From contig CM060708.1 of assembly GCA_030686995.1 (NCBI GenBank), positions 188,352,749 to 188,416,748 of the forward strand: a stretch of DNA of 64,000 bases. Direction: 5' to 3'. A program made the position numbers and the translations under genes. Source of the stretch: Artemisia argyi (lineage: Eukaryota; Streptophyta; Magnoliopsida; Asterales; Asteraceae). Below the pieces are notes generated by a model that was not told where the DNA came from, did not search any database, and worked only from the letters and a program-made list of their open reading frames with translations. Of the stretch, positions 1-10,865 are shown one piece after another. Position 1 is the first letter of the stretch. Each line of letters opens with the position of its first letter.

Positions 1-425
1 TTACACCGGTTCCCCGTGAGAATGAAACAAGTTCTTTTAAGAGAACTTGAGTGGCTAGAAGGTTTAGTGCAGTGCGTCACTGGGTCCATGACGTCTTGTC
101 TTCAATACCGATGTTGCCTTAGCAACCATCAGTAGATTATGAAATTGAACCCGGTTTCTGCCCTAAGGTTAAATAATTGGAGGGCTATTTCTTTTCACCC
201 TTTTTCATTTCATTTCTTTTTAATTCTTCAACCCCTTCTTTCTCCATTCTCACATTTCTCCTTTTTTCATAATCATACCTACGGACTTTCTAATACTATC
301 TATTAGATATTGTCCATGGGTAGATCCCTCCGGCTCTGGCGGATCATAGGACGGTTTTCCTAACCTTAGCCACCTTATATCTTCATGACTATCCTATGTT
401 GCCACTTACCAAATCATTGAAAATT

Positions 426-475
426 CTCTCAACGTGTTTATGATTAAGAAACACATTTTGTTAACACGTTGAGAG
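426..475 (-). other. Stem-loop in copia A 3' region
   Basis: Perfect 13-bp arms CTCTCAACGTGTT (426-438) and AACACGTTGAGAG (463-475) enclose a 24-base loop. The homologous place in copia B carries the same stem with one compensated pair, C-G here and A-T there. That is the kind of change expected if the RNA stem matters. Confidence 0.75.
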
Positions 476-596
476 TTTTGCCGTTTTCAAATGCTCCCCC
501 TTAACATGTGCACCGATGTTTTGATGATAAATTTGCACATGTCGTGAAGAGTTGCACTTTAGAATTGATCCACCTTTAGTAAACATGAACAGGCAT

Positions 597-775
597 TCGA
601 GACACGCTTACATCACTAGTTAGACTAGCTTGAAATTATTACCCGATCTGGTCAAGTCCACAAAGGTTTCTCGAAACGGTACACTCTACTCAGACAAGTC
701 CTCTTCGAGACACGCTTACATCACTGGTTAACCCAGCTTGAAGTTATTACCCAGCCAGGACTAGTCCTTTCGATT
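597..775 (-). repeat. Two tandem ~60-bp modules in copia A 3' region
   Basis: Modules at about 597-660 and 707-775 both run from a GACACGCTTACATCACT core to an ATTACCC core. Each contains a short hairpin: CTAGT with ACTAG in the first and CTGG with CCAG in the second. Copia B has a matching pair near 58890-59080. One B module is nearly identical to the first A module over about 60 bases. Confidence 0.65.
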
Positions 776-2666
776 GATGACGGTTTTTGTTTCGTCAATT
801 CATTGGTTAAGTCTGAGACTCGATCTCATAAGATGCAAGGATCCTTTTCACAAATCATTGCTCCCCCTCAATATGTGCATTGATATACAAAAGCGTTTAG
901 CACATATAGGAAATCATTCATAGCATTCATTAAGGTTCAACACATCACATTTTAATCAGATTTTCATATTTAAATCACATTTTCTCCCCCGATCAAAAAT
1001 TTCAAACCATTTGAGATTTGTGATCCCAAGTGATTTAAATAAGTTTAAAGATTTTGGGAGAAAGATGTGTCAGATTTAAGAATGACTGATTTTGAGACGA
1101 TACATTTGCTCCCCCTCAATCCTTGAGGGAGCATGTTATGTGTTAGAGATGATGAGTTTATAAATGCTTTAGAGTTCAACGAGAAACTCATGAAAAAAAT
1201 CATGTACTAACACATAACATTTGATACCACACTACTTATGACGCACAAGATAACTGGTGGTGGTGGTGGTGAAAGAGTTGTTGTCGTTGTTGCAACCGAT
1301 GTTGTTGTTGTGGTGAAATCAAAGCCAGTCAATGCAGTTTGAACATCTGATCAATTGGTTAGAGCAGGAACAGGCACATTCACATCAGCCATGGAATCTG
1401 CATAAGAGTATCAACAAAGATATGCATACATACAGATTCACTCTTAATTCACTGCTACCACATAGCAGCTAGCCTACTCATAATACCATATTCATATCAT
1501 GATCAAAGAACATTCAAGCAACTCATCAAAATGCTATCTAGCATGAAGAGAAACTGGCAATCATGAACATTCATTTCAAGTTTCTATCAGACATAAACAA
1601 CAATCACTAACATGGCAATTCACGCATATTTTCAACATTCAAATCAGGAGCTTAGGAATAAGATTCTAACCCGGTAACTACATACCTAAGCAAATTCTGA
1701 GAACACGAACACGTAATCAGCAACAATCAAACAATTATCAGCAAACAGCAAACGAAGCACAATCAATCAGATTATACGAATGCCAGAGGAGAGAACAAGA
1801 GCATCAAACACAATGGTTTTCCAACATCATTAAGATTTTGGATTTAAACATATTTAGGGGATTAAGCGAGGATACAAACGTGAGACAAATGGACCTTTTA
1901 GTTACATAAAGCTAGGAAACTATACGCAAATAACACATAATGCCCTAATCTTTCTAACTAACACATTTGGCCATTTAAGATAAAGCTCAGTAAGTTCCTC
2001 TTCAACTAATACCCCATTAACTACAAAACCTTTTCTAACAATTATGAGACAACCAAGAAATCCGTTTGATGATATAAAATTGGAAATCACTCTCCCCCTC
2101 AATTGATGACCCATTGTCATTAATTGAGTGACAAATTTGATGAAGTATCTAAGACTGATTGATTTACAAGCAACACGTTACCACCATGTATCACTCTAAT
2201 AATTTTCCGAAGAATCATAAAAGAAAATTATTTGTTTTGATAAAAAGAAGACTTTTCTTCTTAAACAAGAAATAATGCACTGAAACGTACATTAGATCGG
2301 AAAGGCACGAATATAAAGTAATTCATGCTTTTGTTAGGAACAGTCGTCTTTTTAGCGACGAAATTTCCCCAAAGATAAGACCGGGTAGCTATCTGAAGTA
2401 ATAGCAAACCAATTGAAAGAATATTTTTAGAAACGACATGTTTTAGAAAAACATTATTAAGTAGAAAAACTCTTGCTCAAGCATATGTATGTTTCCGTGT
2501 CATTATTGAATGACATTTCTAGAAATGTACATAATATTGATTACACAAGAGACATGTCGTAAGAAGAATATTTTTGGATTTTAAGATTTTTTAGATTTTT
2601 ATGGTTTTTATAGGTTTTATATTTTTCTATTCAACCATGTACAAAGGATATGTGAAGTAAATCCAT

Positions 2667-4875
2667 TTACTCCTCATTCTCTTCCTGAAGGCTTATGAGA
2701 GATTCTGGCGTAAGACTCTTCATTCCATGTCGCGGAAGAATGGATAGAAATCTTTCACGTGGAAGAGCCTTTGTAAAGAAGTCAGCCAGTTGAAATTCTG
2801 TCCTCATGAAGTAAAGTTCCACTACCCCATTCTCATCTTATTCCACCACACCTTAGGAGAATCCGTTTCCCAGGAGAAACTTTGACAGTGTATCAAACCA
2901 TGCCCTAGACGTCTATTTTAGGCCAAAGAGAGCCCTTTTCAGACGAGAGACATGGTTAGGACGATCAAAATATACAAATCTTTCCGGTTGACTGAAATAA
3001 AGAACTTTATTCAGCTCGTCATTTAGAAATGCAATTTTCATATCCATTTGATAGACCGTCATGTTCTGACTTACAGCATTGGCAAGAAACATTCTGATAG
3101 CTTCAATACGAACAACCAGAGCGAAAGATTCCTCCAAATTAATGCCTTCCTGTAGACGATATCCCTTAGCAGCAAGCCTTGCCTTGTTTTTAGAACGACA
3201 TAATGCTCATCAAGTTTCACTTTGAAGATCCACTTAGAGCAATAATCATTGCACAGTCTGGAGGTAGTACCGATTCCCATACTTCAAGTCGATCAAAATT
3301 GCGAGCTTCATCTTGCATCGCATTAACCCAACAGTTTTTAGAGATAGTAGTCTTGAAATCTTTGGGTTCGAATTTGGATAGTATGGAATTATAACAGCAC
3401 CACAAGGTATGGGTGGTAAGTTTCCTACGTGTGAACACCGGTTGAGAAGGATATCCAATAATGTTGTCGATCGGATGATCCTATATTCGTTTTCTGAGAT
3501 GTTCATGTGGATGTAGGTAGGAACATGAAGAAGCCGTGTTTGTATTCCTTGAAGAGGATGTCTCAGAAGAAAATTCATGAGCAAACAGGTTTTTGTACGG
3601 AGCATCCTCAAGAGGAGCAAATGAATTCACTTCAAAAGAATTGTCGACTGCAGTGCCTTGATGTACTGAGGGAGATTGATTCAGGAGTGGGATTCTGTAC
3701 AAGACCTGAACTGATTGATTCAGGAGACAAAAGTTTAGGCGCGGGTCCTGCACTGATGTGTACAGGAGCTATATGCTCAGTCAGCTCAACGAATGTTACG
3801 TGAACGGTTTCCAGGATTTATTGGGTTCGTTTGTTATAGACTCGGTATCCTTTACTATCTGGAGCGTAACCAACGCAGAATCCAATACCAGTTTTAGCTT
3901 ATAACATTCCCAGATCTTGACTGTCATTTTGTCGGGTAGCATAAAGCACCAAACACAAATAGAGAGGAGAGATCCGGTTTCTTGCCATGTATCAGCTCAT
4001 ATGGAGTTTTGTTGTGAAGAGTATGTGTCAAGTATCAGTTTTCGATGTAACAAGTTGTAGCAATGGCTTCCACCTATAGGATCAGCGGTGCCTTGGAGAA
4101 GTAGAACGAGTTGTTTGTTGATAAACTCCGTTCCATTGTTTGTCAGAATGATTCTGACGGTTACGTGAATCTTACTAGCAGTTGTTTGATGAGTTTTATG
4201 ATAACTTCTGGAGTCACGTCCTTGGTTCTCAAAATCTTTACCCATGTAAACCGAGAGTATTCGTCGACAACAACGAGTACACATTACTTCCCATTTATAC
4301 TCTTCACACTTATTGGTCTGCCTGGGTTCATGTGAAGGGTGTAAAGAACATCCATGTTGGTGTTGACGATTTTAGGTTTGTGAGTATGCTTCTTTCATTT
4401 ACCCAGTTAACAAGCCGAATGAAGAAGTTCTTTTTCGAACTTTAATCTGGGTAGACCTCATACAAGATCATTGTGAGCAAGATCATAGATGGTACCAAAG
4501 TTCAAGTGATTAAAAACTTTGTTGCCATATCCACGATTTGTTCTTTGTGGTCTTTAAGAGAAGACAAATAGGAGAGGACCGCATCACGTCTTCGATAGAA
4601 AAGGTGTATAGATTTATGCCATGACCGTCTTTAAGAAGATCAATACCATCCAATTCTCAGACGAAGCATGTGTAATTTCTGAAGGCAATCTTCAAGATCG
4701 GAATCAAGATATTGACCAACAGAGAACAGATTATGCCCAAGTCCTTCCACGTAGTATACCCAGGAACTTAGCTGTCTCCAGAAACATAATCTCCATAACT
4801 TATAATTACCCCAAAATGATAGTTCCCGAATCTAACTGTCCTGATAAACTTATTCATGAAATTCTCGAGCCCTGA
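2667..4875 (-). pseudogene. Decayed copia pol of element A (PR/IN, RT, RNase H tail)
   Basis: Only remnants of a copia pol remain, broken by stops and frameshifts. Near 4120-4170 the integrase block around NGTEF is readable, but the preceding catalytic Asp codon has become Asn (4138-4140). At 2913-3137 an open stretch carries an RT block with YQMDMK and ALFGLK. At 2667-2822 the C-terminal RNase H tail is readable ([14 protein letters not shown]) and ends at a proper stop. Between the RT and RNase H pieces about 1 kb of expected coding sequence is missing. The fusion point is near 2830-2850, at a short shared GTGGTGGA/GTAGTGGA stretch. The element cannot encode a working polymerase or integrase. 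Confidence 0.8.
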
Positions 4876-5852
4876 GCGATCCCCAATAATAGGTTTAGAG
4901 CAGCCTGAGTCCAAATATCAAAGGACGAAATGTACGACCTGCATTTGGAAACAGACGAGAGCAGAAAATTTGGAGCATCGGATCCCCAATTTGAGTTGGG
5001 TTCCAGTTGGTTAGTGCAAACAAGTTCTGGAGCTACTAAGACCTTAGGTGCATTCGTTTCAATGGTGGAAATTTCACTAGTAGATGCAATGGGCCTAGTT
5101 AAAGGACATTGGGTCTCCAAAGGGAAAGTTCTACCAGTTGGCTTCCATTCCTTAATAGGCACTACTTTAGAGTTGGTTATCCTAGTTAAAGGGCACTGTT
5201 CTCCTAAAGTGAATTTCCTTCCTGTGGGCTTCCATTGATAACCAACATTGGCAAACAGTTTACCTGTTGCTTTCCAAATTTGCTTACTATGTTTAGCTCT
5301 CCAAACTTTCTTAACTGGGGTTTTGTAAAACGACTTCAGAAATTTCTCAACACATTTATCATGATTACTCGAAATTATGCATTCATTACATGTTTTGCAA
5401 CTTGAATTTGGTTTTGAATTATGACTCATTTTGCTCAAGTTGGACTTAATGTTCCTCATGTGGTCGTCTACTTTCTTTTTAGGAACACTTTTAGCAGGTG
5501 AAGTCCTATAATTCCTTCTATTTCTCCTTGGTTTAGACTCTCTAGCTTTAGTGTTACTATTTACTCCTGTAGACGGACTAATGGGAATTTTAGTCTTTTT
5601 CACTTCCGGTTGCTGAACATGTTTTGATGTGTTGGGATCTGAAGTTTCCAAGGGTACCTCAAAGGTAACATGCTTGTTCTTAGTCATATATGATGATGCA
5701 GTAGACCTATCTCGCTTGCTATCAATTTTAGGACATGTACCAATAGCATATTCTAAGAGTTCCTGAGATCTATTAGTGAGAAAGCAGGCACCTACCATAG
5801 CATCATCAAGTGGTTTTGCTATCCTATCCTCTTCAATGGTTTCATGAAGCAA
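4854..5852 (-). pseudogene. Gag C-terminal region of copia A, Cys-rich with WKPTGR repeats
   Basis: This is an open frame of 332 codons in a different frame from the upstream coiled-coil ORF, so at least one frameshift separates them. It has a basic Ser/Lys-rich stretch (about residues 90-160), then a Cys cluster CKTCNECIISSNHDKC that resembles a degenerate zinc knuckle. A repeated block with WKPTGR, F and QCPLTR follows at about residues 205 and 235. Such blocks sit just upstream of the protease in related copia polyproteins. The end of the frame runs into the decayed protease region. Probable role in the parent element: C-terminal part of the structural polyprotein. Confidence 0.65.
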
Positions 5853-6154
5853 GTCAAGGCACTCCTTAAGATGTTTAAGATATGAACTAACTTATTATTC
5901 CTAAGGGGAAGAGGAATATTCACAGCATTAATTGCGTACTTATTACAAGCAGAAACCTTTTGAACAACATTATCACAAGTGATGATTGGCATTTTCCCTT
6001 TCACCTGAGTCTGTAGATTCTCAATCTCTTTAAGCAAAGAAGTTATCTTTTCATTGTTTATATCACCTGTGATCTTAATTGAATCATATAACTCTTTGTA
6101 ATGTTGTTTAACTTTTGAATTTTCAGCACGAAACCAATCATTTTCATGTTGCAA
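5819..6154 (-). pseudogene. Frameshifted coiled-coil fragment of copia A polyprotein
   Basis: This 111-codon piece lies between the long coiled-coil ORF on its 5' side and the Cys-rich ORF on its 3' side, in a third frame. It begins with a heptad-like stretch (KQHYKELYDSIKITGD) that resembles the copia B stretch around TYKNLFDSIKRSR (about residue 20 of the third B segment). That supports common origin and places it as an internal part of the same polyprotein. Frame changes at both ends show decay. Confidence 0.6.
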
Positions 6155-6192
6155 TTTATTAATGGTATCATGAAATTGAAAATTCTGAGAAT

Positions 6193-7896
6193 CTATAGAC
6201 TGTGGTTTTGGGTGCTAATCACATCACTCTTGTTTGACTTCAATTGGGCAATTTGGACCCTCAGGTTCCGAATCGTGTTAGTGTGAGCTTGAATCTTTTC
6301 ATCACGTTTGGCTAATTCAAAATATGCATCAATTTCAGGAGCATCCGAAGATGTCTTGGCATTTGAGATTTTAGTTCTTTCTTCTAAATGTTGACACTTT
6401 AATTGCAAAGTAAGATTATCAACCTCTAGTTTCGACAAATGCCTGACCATGTTATCATGGTCATCGTTTTGAATTTTCTCACGCAATTTTAAATTCTCCC
6501 CCTCAAGCTCAACAACACGATTCTGGAAAGCGGCCAATGCAATAGACATCTCATGAAATTGGCAGGCAGATAATGTAGAATCAGTAGCAGTATAAAATAC
6601 GTCTTGAGCAACACATTTAGTAATCAAATTCTCATTCATGATGAGAATATTTTGTCTCTCAATTTCACTGTATTTAAGATCAATTGCCAATTGTTTTCCC
6701 TCATTTTCCACATCTTTGAAGACCTTTTTCATTTCAGTCACATCATTATTAATTGTTTTTTGAAGACCCTCAAAATGTTCTTTGAGAAGTTTAAAAAATG
6801 GCATGACCTCTGTTAAGTAGCATTGTTTTGTTTGTTCAAAACCTCTTTCCCCTTTAGTAATACCCGTTGGTGTTATTCTCTTTTTACATGTTTTATCAAA
6901 ATCAGCGAATAATTGACCAAGGACATATAAGGCAATTAGTGTATTATTTTGCGTGGGGAGGGTGAAAGGAACAAGATGCCGTGGTGTGTTAATGGGATAT
7001 ATCATTGGGCCAGCTATCCGAAAAACTGTACGTGTTTTTCCCACTATTCTTTCTGCTTGCATCTTTTCCATGTCAATGTTCCAGAAGACTTGCTCTGGAG
7101 TAAATTTCTTTTGTGGGACAAAGATAGCTAATTGATTATCTTCAGAGTAATCATAATTGTACAAGATTTTATTAGCTATGCACTGGGGATCCCTTAATTT
7201 CTCAGCAAGTTTTTCTCTGGTTCTATCTTCTATCTCATTGCCCTCATCATCAAATGTAGCATTAGGTGGGGCATGATTAGGCTCAAGCATAATGTTTGCA
7301 TCATATAATACCGGTTGTGCACCTATACCGCTTCTAAGGAAATTGGCTTTTGGCTTAGTAGAATCCTTCTCACTAGGATCATCACTCAACTTCCTATGTT
7401 TATGCATCATTTGAGCAGTTTGAATGGTTTGGCCTTGCGTGTATAACTTATCCTCAAGTTTATTTTTTAGGATTTTAAGACTAGAGAAATCATTTAGGAG
7501 TTTTGTTTCCTTTTCTTTGAAATCATGTTTGAGTGTGTTTAAGCCTTTCTGAATCTCTTGTTTTTGTTTAACAGTTTGATCCAGTTGTTTTTGCAAAGAT
7601 TGTAACTCCTTTTTCAATGTTTCTCGCTTAAGATTATTTTCAGATATGTATGCACGCATTTGCCATTCCATGTTCTGCTCACGTCCAGTGAGTTCAAATC
7701 TAGCACGTTGTTCATACATTACCACCTGATCCTTAAGGATATTAAATCTAGTGGTCAAGGAGTCATCAGGGTTATAGGCAGTGTTCTCATGCAACACACA
7801 ATCATCATTTAAAACAGAAGATGCACTACATTGTACAACAGACACTTCATTGTGTTTCATATGTTGTTCACATGGGTCAACATTGCAATTTCCCAT
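6193..7896 (-). CDS. Coiled-coil structural ORF of copia A (partial polyprotein)
   Basis: This is an open frame of 567 codons in the same frame as the 195-codon ORF on its 5' side, suggesting one original polyprotein. It is rich in Lys, Glu and Gln with heptad-like coiled coils at about residues 75-165, 385-430 and 450-560. A less charged central block at about 215-330 contains FTPEQVFWNID and an RHLVPFTLPTQNN stretch. I see no enzyme motif. By position (after leader and PBS, before pol) it takes the place of gag, but the standard copia Gag fold is not evident. The start codon is only the first ATG after an upstream stop, so the true N-terminus may lie in the previous ORF. Confidence 0.65.
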   Translation of the reverse strand: MGNCNVDPCEQHMKHNEVSVVQCSASSVLNDDCVLHENTAYNPDDSLTTRFNILKDQVVMYEQRARFELTGREQNMEWQMRAYISENNLKRETLKKELQSLQKQLDQTVKQKQEIQKGLNTLKHDFKEKETKLLNDFSSLKILKNKLEDKLYTQGQTIQTAQMMHKHRKLSDDPSEKDSTKPKANFLRSGIGAQPVLYDANIMLEPNHAPPNATFDDEGNEIEDRTREKLAEKLRDPQCIANKILYNYDYSEDNQLAIFVPQKKFTPEQVFWNIDMEKMQAERIVGKTRTVFRIAGPMIYPINTPRHLVPFTLPTQNNTLIALYVLGQLFADFDKTCKKRITPTGITKGERGFEQTKQCYLTEVMPFFKLLKEHFEGLQKTINNDVTEMKKVFKDVENEGKQLAIDLKYSEIERQNILIMNENLITKCVAQDVFYTATDSTLSACQFHEMSIALAAFQNRVVELEGENLKLREKIQNDDHDNMVRHLSKLEVDNLTLQLKCQHLEERTKISNAKTSSDAPEIDAYFELAKRDEKIQAHTNTIRNLRVQIAQLKSNKSDVISTQNHSL

Positions 7897-8079
7897 GTCA
7901 ACAACATATTAATAGACATCGTTTGTCGGTTGTACTTTGTTAGGAATCTTTTGTTCATCAACCATGTTACACAGTTCGAGTACCTTAGCACATGACACAT
8001 GTTTTTTTACCGGTCTGATATATGCATTCACATCACGTGTAGGAGTCATTGAGCTGTTCGTTGTGTCAAGCTTGTCAGT

Positions 8080-8667
8080 CTATGATCCTCTGCCTTTGGT
8101 GACAACTGACCCAACATCCGATGCTTTACCTGAATCCACAATATTATCACTTGATTGCTCCCGACATGCCTTCACCTTGTCTTCATGCATGAGTTTGTGT
8201 TGTGCTCTTTCCATAATGTACTCCTTCACATTACCCATGAGTTGGAGTAGTGTGACTCTGAAAACGTCAACTTCAATTCCCGTATGAGTAGCAAAGCTCT
8301 TTTTCGTCATTTGACACTCATGATCATACTCCTCAGTGAATCGTGAATCAATGAACGCTTGGAGTTGGTTGTTGATCACACAGAATGCAGCCATAGAACT
8401 ACCTTCAGCAGATTCACCTGTTTCAAGTTGTTGTTGAAGTTGATCTAAGTGCAGAGTCATTTTGACTGTGAAGGTCTCAACATTTTGACCAAAAAGTGTT
8501 GCGAATGCACGATTGAAACCTCCCAAGTATCCAGGTTTTGCAGAGAGAACCTTGAGATGTGAATGGAGTGATCGAAAACATTCAATGCGACTATCCTTTG
8601 CATTATCGGGAAATTTAATTGGCTGATACAACACATTATCATTAGAATTCGAGCACGAAGGTTCCAT
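8080..8667 (-). CDS. N-terminal Gag-like ORF of copia A
   Basis: This 195-codon frame is the first long one after the leader array, and its ATG follows a leader box shared with copia B. It is in frame with the 567-codon ORF beyond its stop, so it is probably the N-terminal piece of the same polyprotein. Visible features are an LHLDQLQQQLETGE helix, an AFIDSRFTEEYDHECQ block with a loose counterpart in B (VFIDAFYRKFW), and an acidic, Ser-rich tail. No zinc finger is present. Function is not recognised beyond a probable structural role in the particle. Confidence 0.55.
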   Translation of the reverse strand: MEPSCSNSNDNVLYQPIKFPDNAKDSRIECFRSLHSHLKVLSAKPGYLGGFNRAFATLFGQNVETFTVKMTLHLDQLQQQLETGESAEGSSMAAFCVINNQLQAFIDSRFTEEYDHECQMTKKSFATHTGIEVDVFRVTLLQLMGNVKEYIMERAQHKLMHEDKVKACREQSSDNIVDSGKASDVGSVVTKGRGS

Positions 8668-8929
8668 AGCAGTGATTGTATGTTATTCAGTCGTAATTTG
8701 GTTAGGTTGATGCAAGTTGTTACGGTGAAATTTTTGGTCTGAAAAATTAAAACCTCAATAACTTCACTCCGGAGGTGATTTGGGCCTCGAAAAATTCGTT
8801 TTGAAACTTCACAATATTCAGCCTGTTCCGGACGTTTTGACAGCTAATTCGCTGAAAATGGAGTTACGGTTCAAAAGTTATGACCGTTTGAAGTTTCGAC
8901 GTAAAAAGTCAACTATGGTCAAACAGAGT

Positions 8930-9440
8930 TAACCGCAGGATCAGGCAAGGTAACCGCAGGAAAGGTAGCCACAAGGTGAGTTAACCACAAGGTGAGATAA
9001 CCGCAGGGAGTGACTAACCGCAGGGAGTAACTAACCGCAGGGAGCAACTAACCGCAGGGAGTTAACCGCAGGAGAGATAACCACAAGGTAGCAACTAACC
9101 GCAACACGAAGCGAACTGCAAAATAATCAAACCGCAGAATAGTCAACCCGCAGAGTGATCAAACCGCAAGAGAAGTTAACCACAAAGATCTAACCGCAAA
9201 CCACTTAATCGCAGAAAGCTAACCACAATGAGCAACCGCAGACCACTTAACCGCAGAAAGCTAACCACAATGAACTAACCGCAGACCATTTAACCGCAAG
9301 AGCTAATCGCAGTATACAAAAATCCAAATCTGTCACTTTCCTTGCGATTTGTTTGTATTCCCAAAATAGTGATCGCAGCAAACTAACCGCAGAGATCAGG
9401 AACTAAACGCAGACAAGCAATGCAACAGTAGACTTAACCG
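8930..9440 (-). repeat. AACCGCA word array in copia A leader
   Basis: Between the PBS and the first ORF the word AACCGCA (minus strand TGCGGTT) occurs about 17 times by hand count, with near variants AACCACA and AATCGCA, at irregular spacings of roughly 10-40 bases. Some of the spacers are unrelated, so simple tandem duplication does not explain all of it. The minus-strand form CGGTTA fits the MYB core consensus CNGTTR, which may or may not be meaningful. Confidence 0.85.
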
Positions 9441-9673
9441 CAACTATGAAATACGCCCAAAATCAAGTCCAAACTTCAAATAGATTAAAGATATGGTATA
9501 GCCAACTGAAACACAATGTTCAACTAACACCTATGATCATAAAAGTACATCACTAACACGTCAAATAACACAAGAAAGATCAAACCAAGATGTTTTACAA
9601 GAAAGTGACTTCAAATTCACAAAACTACACAAAACCACATCAAATCTGATTCTACAAGGCCCTAAGATGAAAC

Positions 9674-9689
9674 CTTGGCTCTGATACCA
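9674..9689 (-). promoter_or_regulatory. Primer-binding site of copia A
   Basis: On the minus strand this reads TGGTATCAGAGCCAAG, the usual copia site complementary to the 3' end of initiator methionine tRNA. It lies two bases inside the LTR edge at 9692. Confidence 0.85.
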
Positions 9690-9691
9690 AT

Positions 9692-10018
9692 TGTAGGATA
9701 TTCATAAACATAAACACGTATGGTTTTGTGTAGAATGGATCGAATAGATGAAGTAATCTAGAGAGAAGTTAGAGAGAGAGAGAGTAAGAGTGTTGGGAGC
9801 CTTTGAGAGAAATATGAAAGTGCATTAGCTTGTAATGAAAGGTCCAACCCTCTCCCTTGGGTGGGAGAGGGTATTTATACTACAATACTTGGTGCTCCAT
9901 GAAACGAGCTGTAGAGTGAGCTGACAGAGGGTAAAGACCCGACCCACTCTACGAATACTATTTACATATATTAACTACTAATAAACTACGTACTAACTAT
10001 AATAAGGATAATTCTATG
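9692..10018 (-). repeat. 5' LTR of copia A
   Basis: The LTR is about 327 bp and its inner edge TGTAGGATAT is clear next to the PBS. It contains a (GA)n run at about 9769-9783 and, on the minus strand, a GTATAAATACC TATA box (9871-9881) as the likely promoter. The outer edge is approximate: the terminal bases read TATGA rather than the expected CA. Confidence 0.75.
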
Positions 10019-10020
10019 AG

Positions 10021-10865
10021 CTACGTAATGCTTAGCAATACTTGGGGTGACCGAGTCTTCAACTGAATAAGCGTATTCCTAACACTTTGGTCATGCCATC
10101 TTTTTGCCCTCTCTTTATATGTAATGGAGGACTCATAGGCTTCTAATCTAAGCTCATCAAGCTCGTGTAATTGCAAGAACCTATTGGTTCCGGCAATTGT
10201 ATAATCTAAGTTACATGCCTTAAGCACCCAAGAAGCTTTATGTTCTAATTCTACTGGCAAGTGACATGCCTTACCATACACCATGCGAAACGGGGTCGTT
10301 CCAATAGGTGTTTTGTAGGCGGTTCGGAATGCCCATAAGACCTCATCGAGTTTAAATGACCAGTATTTTCTATTCTGACTAACCGTTTTTTCTAGTATTC
10401 TTTTAATAGCCCTGTTTGTGTTTTCGACCTGACCATTGGTTTATGGATGATAGGCGGTGGAAAATCGATGGGACACCCCATACCTCCTCATGACCTTTTC
10501 CATTTGCGCATTGCAAAAGTGGGTCCCCCTATCACTGATGAGGGCTTTAGGAATCCCGAATCTAGCGAAAAGCTTTTTCAGGAAATGAATAACCACCCTG
10601 GCATCGTTGGTCCTAAGGGCTTGTACCTCTACCCACTTTGAAACATAATCGATGGCAACTAAAATGTATTCGTTCCCCCTGAAGATGGGAAGGGTCCCAT
10701 GAAGTCAATTCCCTAGACATCGAAGACCTCACATACTTGTATAAAATTCTGAGGTGCTTCATCCCTATGTGATATGTTCCCGGCCCGTTGACATGCATCG
10801 CATGCTTGTACCATTTCCTTGACATCACGGAAAATTGTGGGCCAATAGAATCCCGCGTCGAAATC
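10021..10865 (-). pseudogene. Integrase domain of the Athila-like element
   Basis: After a frameshift near 10865 the minus strand reads the His-Cys zinc-binding end (ACDACQRAG, about 10780-10805), then the catalytic core with GIDFMGPF (first Asp) and ISDRGTHF (second Asp). The third catalytic block around TNGQVE and the [13 protein letters not shown] stretch lie toward 10230-10430. A Trp codon before GIDFMGPF is TAG (about 10716), and a Gln codon before TNGQVE is TAA (about 10440). The reading ends at 10021 where copia A begins. The usual C-terminal chromatin-targeting end is missing. Confidence 0.8.

Larger units (their letters stand above)
1..2640 (-). other. Long 3' non-coding region of copia A
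   Basis: No convincing coding region is present. The segment holds a 13-bp-stem hairpin (426-475), two related ~60-bp modules (about 597-660 and 707-775) and several minus-strand polypurine runs of the GAGGGGGAG type (near 497, 863, 985, 1112 and 2092) that resemble retroviral polypurine tracts. The first ~900 bases match, in reverse orientation, the 3' region of copia B at about 58800-59700. Confidence 0.75.
1..10018 (-). mobile_element. Copia element A (Ty1/copia), 3' end off the left edge
   Basis: This is a minus-strand copia retrotransposon. In element order it has a 5' LTR (about 10018 to 9692), a primer-binding site, a word-repeat leader, long coiled-coil ORFs, decayed pol remnants and a long 3' non-coding region that leaves the window at base 1. 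The 3' region and a leader box match copia B (52993-60969), so the two are related. Its insertion cuts the integrase end of the Athila element to the right. The outer edge near 10018 is uncertain because the expected TG start of the minus-strand LTR is not intact, and no target duplication can be checked without the other end. Confidence 0.85.

Noticed and set aside
8930..9440. CRISPR-like array
   Set aside because: The repeated word is only about 7 bases, spacings are irregular, there are no cas genes and the setting is a plant retrotransposon leader.
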